Assembly (NCBI GenBank): GCA_030447925.1
Contig: JAUJNX010000002.1
Span: 124,001-188,000, forward strand
DNA length: 64,000 bases
Direction of reading: 5' to 3'
From: Egibacteraceae bacterium
Lineage (GTDB): Bacteria; Actinomycetota; Nitriliruptoria; Euzebyales; Egibacteraceae
Of the stretch, positions 60,234 through 64,000 are shown in pieces. The notes under the pieces were generated by a model, which was not told where the DNA came from, did not search any database, and saw only the letters and a program-made list of their open reading frames with translations. The position numbers and the translations under genes were made by a program. How positions within the stretch are numbered: the stretch's first letter is position 1; every line of letters starts with the position of its first letter.

Positions 60234-62246
60234 GTGAGCGACGCCGACCTGTTGGCCATCACCACGATCCGCACGCTCGCCATGGACGCGGTCCAGGCGG
60301 CGAACAGCGGCCACCCGGGCACGCCCATGGCCCTGGCGCCCCTCGGCTACACGCTGTGGACGCGCCACATGGTCCACGACCCCACCGATCCGCAGTGGAT
60401 CGACCGCGACCGGTTCGTGCTCAGCGCCGGCCACGCGTCGATGTTGCAGTACGCGCTGCTGCACCTCACCGGCTACGACGTGTCGCTGGACGACATCAAG
60501 CAGTTCCGCCAGCTGCACTCGGTGACCGCGGGCCACCCGGAGCACTTCATGACCCCGGGCATCGAGGTGACCACCGGCCCGCTGGGCCAGGGCTTCGCCA
60601 ACGGCGTCGGGATGGCGCTGGCCGAGCGCCTCCTGGCCGCCCAGTTCAACCGCCCGGGCCACGAGATCGTGGACCACCGCACCTGGGTGATCGCCAGCGA
60701 CGGCGACCTCATGGAGGGTGTCCAGGCGGAGGCCGCGAGCCTCGCGGGCCATCTGGGCCTGGAGAAGCTCGTCGTGTTCTACGACGACAACGACATCACC
60801 CTGGACGGGCCCGCGGAGCTGAGCTTCACCGGCGAGGACGTCACCCGCCGGTACGAGGCCTACCAGTGGCGGGTGCTGCAGGTCGACGACGTCAACGACG
60901 TCGAGGCGCTGGACCGGGTGATGAAGGAGGCGGCGACCCCCGACGGCCGCCCGACGCTGGTGCGGGTGAAGTCGGTCATCGGCTTCGGCGCGCCGAACCT
61001 GGCGGGCACCAGCAAGGCGCACGGCTCGCCGCTGGGGCCCGAGGAGATCGCCGGGGCCAAGCGCGCCTACGGCTGGGACCACCCGCCGTTCACCGTGCCG
61101 GAGGAGGCGCGCCGCGCGGCGGACCAGACCGAGCGCGGCCGCCAGGCGCACGAGGAGTGGCGCGCCCGCTTCGCCGCCTACCGCGAGGCCCACCCCGACC
61201 TCGCCGCGGACTTCGAGCGCCGCGTCGACGGCCGCCTGCCCCAGGGCTGGGACGACGACCTGCCGACCTTCGCCACCGGGGAGAAGATCCCGACGCGCAA
61301 GGCGTCGGGGACCGCGATCAACCACTTCGCGGCGCGGATCCCGGAGCTGTTCGGCGGGTCCGCGGACCTGTCGACCTCCAACAACACCAAGATCGACGGC
61401 TCCCCCGACGTCACCCGCGGCGACTTCGCCGGGCGCAACGTGAACTACGGCGTCCGCGAGCACGCGATGATGGCCGCGCTCAACGGCGTCGCGACCCACG
61501 GCGGCCTGCGCGGCTTCGGCGCGACGTTCCTGACCTTCAGCGACTACCTGCGCCCCGCGCTGCGCCTGTCGGCGCTCATGAAGCTGCCGACGATCCTGAT
61601 CGGCACGCACGACTCGATCGGGCTGGGCGAGGACGGCCCGACCCACCAGCCCGTCGAGCACCTCGCCGCCCTGCGCGCCATGCCGCACCTGCACGTCCTG
61701 CGCCCGGCTGACGCGCGCGAGACGGTGGGCGCCTGGCGCCACGCGCTGGCGCGCACGGACGGCCCCTCGGTGTTCGCGCTGTCGCGCCAGGGGCTGCCGG
61801 TGCTCGCGGGCAGCGACCCGGCGATGGTGGCGCGCGGCGCCTACGTGGTCCTGGACCCCGACGACGGCGAGCCGGAGGTCGTGATCATCGGCACGGGCAG
61901 CGAGGTGTCGCTGGCGGTCGAGGCCGCGGGGCTCCTGGCGGAGCGCGAGATCGCCGCGCGCGTCGTGTCGATGCCGTGCTGGGAGCTGTTCGAGGAGCAG
62001 GACGACGAGTACCTGGACCAGGTGCTCCCGCCCGACGTCCCCGTCCTGTCGGTGGAGGCCGGGACCAGCTTCGGGTGGAGCCGCTGGGCCGACGACTGGA
62101 TCGCGCTGGACACCTTCGGGGCGTCCGCACCGGCGGCCGACCTGTACGAGGAGTTCGGGTTCACGCCGGAGGCGGTCGCCGACGCGGCGCAGGACCTCGT
62201 CGAGCTGCTCGATGACGTGGACGACGACGCGGAGGAGACCCCGTGA
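60234..62246 (+). CDS. tkt: Transketolase
   Basis: 670 residues from GTG 60234 (GGGGAG nine bases upstream); an in-frame GTG nine codons earlier precedes that site. Thiamine-diphosphate enzyme of the pentose phosphate pathway. [20 protein letters not shown] at the N-terminus with the cofactor His, [40 protein letters not shown], the TPP motif [31 protein letters not shown], and in the second part [20 protein letters not shown] with the catalytic Glu, then [20 protein letters not shown]. The last residues are acidic. Overlaps tal by GTGA. Confidence 0.96.
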   Translation: MSDADLLAITTIRTLAMDAVQAANSGHPGTPMALAPLGYTLWTRHMVHDPTDPQWIDRDRFVLSAGHASMLQYALLHLTGYDVSLDDIKQFRQLHSVTAGHPEHFMTPGIEVTTGPLGQGFANGVGMALAERLLAAQFNRPGHEIVDHRTWVIASDGDLMEGVQAEAASLAGHLGLEKLVVFYDDNDITLDGPAELSFTGEDVTRRYEAYQWRVLQVDDVNDVEALDRVMKEAATPDGRPTLVRVKSVIGFGAPNLAGTSKAHGSPLGPEEIAGAKRAYGWDHPPFTVPEEARRAADQTERGRQAHEEWRARFAAYREAHPDLAADFERRVDGRLPQGWDDDLPTFATGEKIPTRKASGTAINHFAARIPELFGGSADLSTSNNTKIDGSPDVTRGDFAGRNVNYGVREHAMMAALNGVATHGGLRGFGATFLTFSDYLRPALRLSALMKLPTILIGTHDSIGLGEDGPTHQPVEHLAALRAMPHLHVLRPADARETVGAWRHALARTDGPSVFALSRQGLPVLAGSDPAMVARGAYVVLDPDDGEPEVVIIGTGSEVSLAVEAAGLLAEREIAARVVSMPCWELFEEQDDEYLDQVLPPDVPVLSVEAGTSFGWSRWADDWIALDTFGASAPAADLYEEFGFTPEAVADAAQDLVELLDDVDDDAEETP

Positions 62247-63316
62247 ACCCGCTGCAGCAGCTGTGCGACCTCGGCCAGTCGGTCTGGCTCGACGCGCTCC
62301 GGCGCTCCTACCTGGGCCCGGGCGGGTTCCTGGCGGGGCTGATCGACGCCGGGGAGATCGACGGCCTGACCAGCAACCCGACGATCTTCGCCAAGGCCCT
62401 GAAGGAGGACGACTCCTACCGCGAGCAGCTCGACGCCCTCGCCGGCACCGACCCCCGCGACGCGCTGTGGGAGGTCATGAAGTCCGACGTCCGCGCCGCG
62501 TGCGACCTGTTCCTGCCCCTCTGGGAGGACTCCGACGGCACGCGCGGCTTCGTCTCCCTGGAGGTCGACCCGAGCAAGGCGTTCGACACCGAGGAGACCG
62601 TCAGCGAGGCGCTGCTGCTGTTCCGCGAGCTGGAGCGGCCCAACCTGATGGTCAAGGTGCCGGGCACCGAGCCGGGCCTGCCCGCCCTGACCCGCCTGAT
62701 CGCCGAGGGCGTGAACGTCAACGTCACGCTGCTGTTCTCCGTCGCGCGCTACGAGGCGGTGGCCGAGGCCTACATCGAGGGGCTGCGCCGCCGCCACGAG
62801 GCCGGCGGGGACCTGCACCGCATCGCCAGCGTGGCGTCGTTCTTCGTCAGCCGGGTCGACAGCAAGGTCGACGCGGTCCTCGGGCGCGCCCAGTCGCCGG
62901 ACTCGCTGGCCGGGGTCCACAACGCCCGGGTCGCCTACGCCTCGTTCCAGCGCATCTTCTCCGGCCCCGGCTGGGACGAGCTGGCCGCGGCGGGCGCCGC
63001 GGTGCAGCGGCCGCTGTGGGCGTCGACCTCCACCAAGAACCCCGACTACCCCGACACCGTGTACGTCGACCAGCTCGCCGGGCCGCTGACCGTCAACACC
63101 ATGCCGGAGGCCACCCTGGAGGCGACCCGCGACCACGGGGACGTCGCGGACCGGCTGACCGGGACGGGCGACGCCTCCCGCGCCGCGCTCACGGAGCTGA
63201 ACCGCCAGGGCGTCGACCTGGACCAGATCACCAAGGACCTGGAGAACGAGGGCGTGGAGAAGTTCATCGCCTCCTTCGACGAGGCGGTCGGCTCCATGGC
63301 CGAGGAGAAGGACTAG
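62243..63316 (+). CDS. tal: Transaldolase
   Basis: 357 residues, GTG 62243. Transfers dihydroxyacetone units in the pentose phosphate pathway. [15 protein letters not shown] and [13 protein letters not shown] at the start, the Schiff-base K138 in [40 protein letters not shown], and [19 protein letters not shown]. The length and these motifs fit the actinobacterial, 360-residue class. TKT and TAL are made in one operon with overlapping stop and start, which keeps their ratio fixed. Confidence 0.96.
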   Translation: MNPLQQLCDLGQSVWLDALRRSYLGPGGFLAGLIDAGEIDGLTSNPTIFAKALKEDDSYREQLDALAGTDPRDALWEVMKSDVRAACDLFLPLWEDSDGTRGFVSLEVDPSKAFDTEETVSEALLLFRELERPNLMVKVPGTEPGLPALTRLIAEGVNVNVTLLFSVARYEAVAEAYIEGLRRRHEAGGDLHRIASVASFFVSRVDSKVDAVLGRAQSPDSLAGVHNARVAYASFQRIFSGPGWDELAAAGAAVQRPLWASTSTKNPDYPDTVYVDQLAGPLTVNTMPEATLEATRDHGDVADRLTGTGDASRAALTELNRQGVDLDQITKDLENEGVEKFIASFDEAVGSMAEEKD

Positions 63317-63349
63317 CCCGCCCAGCGGGGCAGCAGAGGTGTAGCGCCA

Positions 63350-64000
63350 GTGGCCAAGCCCGTCATCCTCGCCGTCGACGACGATCCGGGGGTGCTCCGG
63401 GCGGTCGAACGGGACCTGCGCGACCGCTACGCCCGGGACTACCGCATCCTGCGCGCCGACTCCGGCGACAGCGCGCTGGAGGCGCTGCGCCGGCTGAGCC
63501 TGCGCGCGCAGCCGGTCGCGCTGCTGCTGGTCGACCAGCGCATGCCGGGGATGAGCGGCGTGGAGCTGCTGGAGCGGGCGCGCGAGTGGTTCCCCGAGAC
63601 CAAGCGCGTCCTGCTGACCGCGTACGCCGACACGACCGCGGCGATCGCCGCGATCAACGACGCGCGCCTGGACTACTACCTGCTCAAGCCGTGGGACCCG
63701 CCCTCCGAGCGGCTGTACCCCGTCCTGGACGACCTGCTCGCCGACTGGCAGCGGACCTACCACCCGCCGTTCGAGGGCCTGCGCGTCGTCGGCAACCGCT
63801 GGTCCCCGGACTCCTACGCGGTGCGCGACTTCCTGGAGCGCAACCTGGTCCCCTACCGCTGGCACGACATCGCCTCGCGCCCCGGCGCGGAGCTGGTGGA
63901 GCGGGCGCGGGCCGACCCCACCCGGCTGCCCCTGGTGGTGTTCCCCGACGGGACCCTCCTGCAGGAGCCGGGCCGGCGCGAGCTGGCCGAGCGCGCGGGG
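63350..64000 (+). CDS. Response regulator fused to a redox domain (thioredoxin reductase type), partial
   Basis: GTG 63350, open to the end of the window (217 residues). Residues 1-125 are a CheY-like receiver: acidic pair D11/D12 in ILAVDDDPGVLRAVERDL, phosphoacceptor D62 in LLLVDQRMPGMSGVELLE, T90 in VLLTAYADTTAA, and K113 in YYLLKPWDPP. A second alpha/beta domain follows (FEGLRVVGNRWSPDSYAVRD, FLERNLVPYRWHDIA, LVVFPDGTLLQEPGRRELAE), like the glutaredoxin-like linker of proteins annotated as fused response regulator/thioredoxin-disulfide reductase; the FAD/NADPH part would follow off the window. It may couple a phospho-signal to redox state. It follows tal by 33 bases and could be in that operon. 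Confidence 0.78.
   Translation, partial: MAKPVILAVDDDPGVLRAVERDLRDRYARDYRILRADSGDSALEALRRLSLRAQPVALLLVDQRMPGMSGVELLERAREWFPETKRVLLTAYADTTAAIAAINDARLDYYLLKPWDPPSERLYPVLDDLLADWQRTYHPPFEGLRVVGNRWSPDSYAVRDFLERNLVPYRWHDIASRPGAELVERARADPTRLPLVVFPDGTLLQEPGRRELAERAG

Noticed and set aside
1..64000. CRISPR arrays, insertion sequences, rRNA genes
   Set aside because: No regularly spaced repeats, transposase motifs or rRNA sequence were noticed on reading both strands; a computed search was not possible.

Overview
The window comes from a very GC-rich actinobacterium. Nearly all codons end in G or C, GTG starts are common, genes are chained by ATGA/GTGA overlaps, and several families are typical of Actinobacteria (Corynebacterium-type glycogen synthase, DUF3039, RecQ with a C-terminal phosphoribosyltransferase-like domain, LppX-type lipoprotein, FHA-EccC ATPase). 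A deep lineage such as Nitriliruptoria is possible, but that is a guess from gene content and style only.

Layout. 1-3.0 kb: 5' part of trigger factor (tig), a frame-broken DUF2231 membrane gene, a flavin reductase-like gene and an aldo/keto reductase. 3.0-11.0 kb: a compact type VII secretion-like module on the minus strand (lipoprotein, 704-aa protein, two WXG-type small proteins, FHA-FtsK/EccC ATPase). 11-24 kb: mixed housekeeping and accessory genes (spermidine synthase-like methyltransferase, RecQ, aldo/keto reductase, AMIN-like protein, LppX-like lipoprotein, aminotransferase with a divergent LysR regulator, vWA lipoprotein, nitrilase), tRNA-Pro, tRNA-Gly and tRNA-Arg, and remnants of a sortase and a VOC protein. 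24-27.7 kb: a CpaE/TadZ-like ATPase with a zinc-ribbon partner, tRNA-Lys, tRNA-His and an APC permease. 27.7-29.5 kb: a visibly less GC-rich patch holding a tRNA-Leu-like 5' half, a long inverted repeat, a TPR-regulator-like gene without its HTH and an odd class I tRNA with a UAG anticodon. 29.5-36.3 kb: MATE pump, broken DUF418 gene, DUF3039, penicillin acylase and a geranylgeranyl-reductase-type flavoprotein. 36.4-43.4 kb: a Liv-type ABC importer (livF, livG, acyl-CoA synthetase, livH, livM, binding protein). 43.4-45.9 kb: glycogen genes glgC and glgA. 45.9-50.7 kb: MDR oxidoreductase, SDR, CNNM/CorC-type protein, serC and a small membrane protein. 50.6-55.6 kb: MFS transporter, then plsC-fabG-fabD-fabF for fatty acid and phospholipid synthesis. 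55.7-64 kb: ABC exporter pair, signal peptidase I, methyltransferase-ctaB, and divergently tkt-tal plus a response regulator fused to a redox domain that runs off the end.

Two cross-cutting points matter. First, many otherwise well conserved genes are split by small frame changes, most of them explained by one missing base; missed bases in the assembly are as likely as true pseudogenes. Second, several genes have a TANNNT hexamer 6-7 bases before the start codon and no leader, suggesting leaderless transcripts. No CRISPR array, insertion sequence or rRNA gene was seen.
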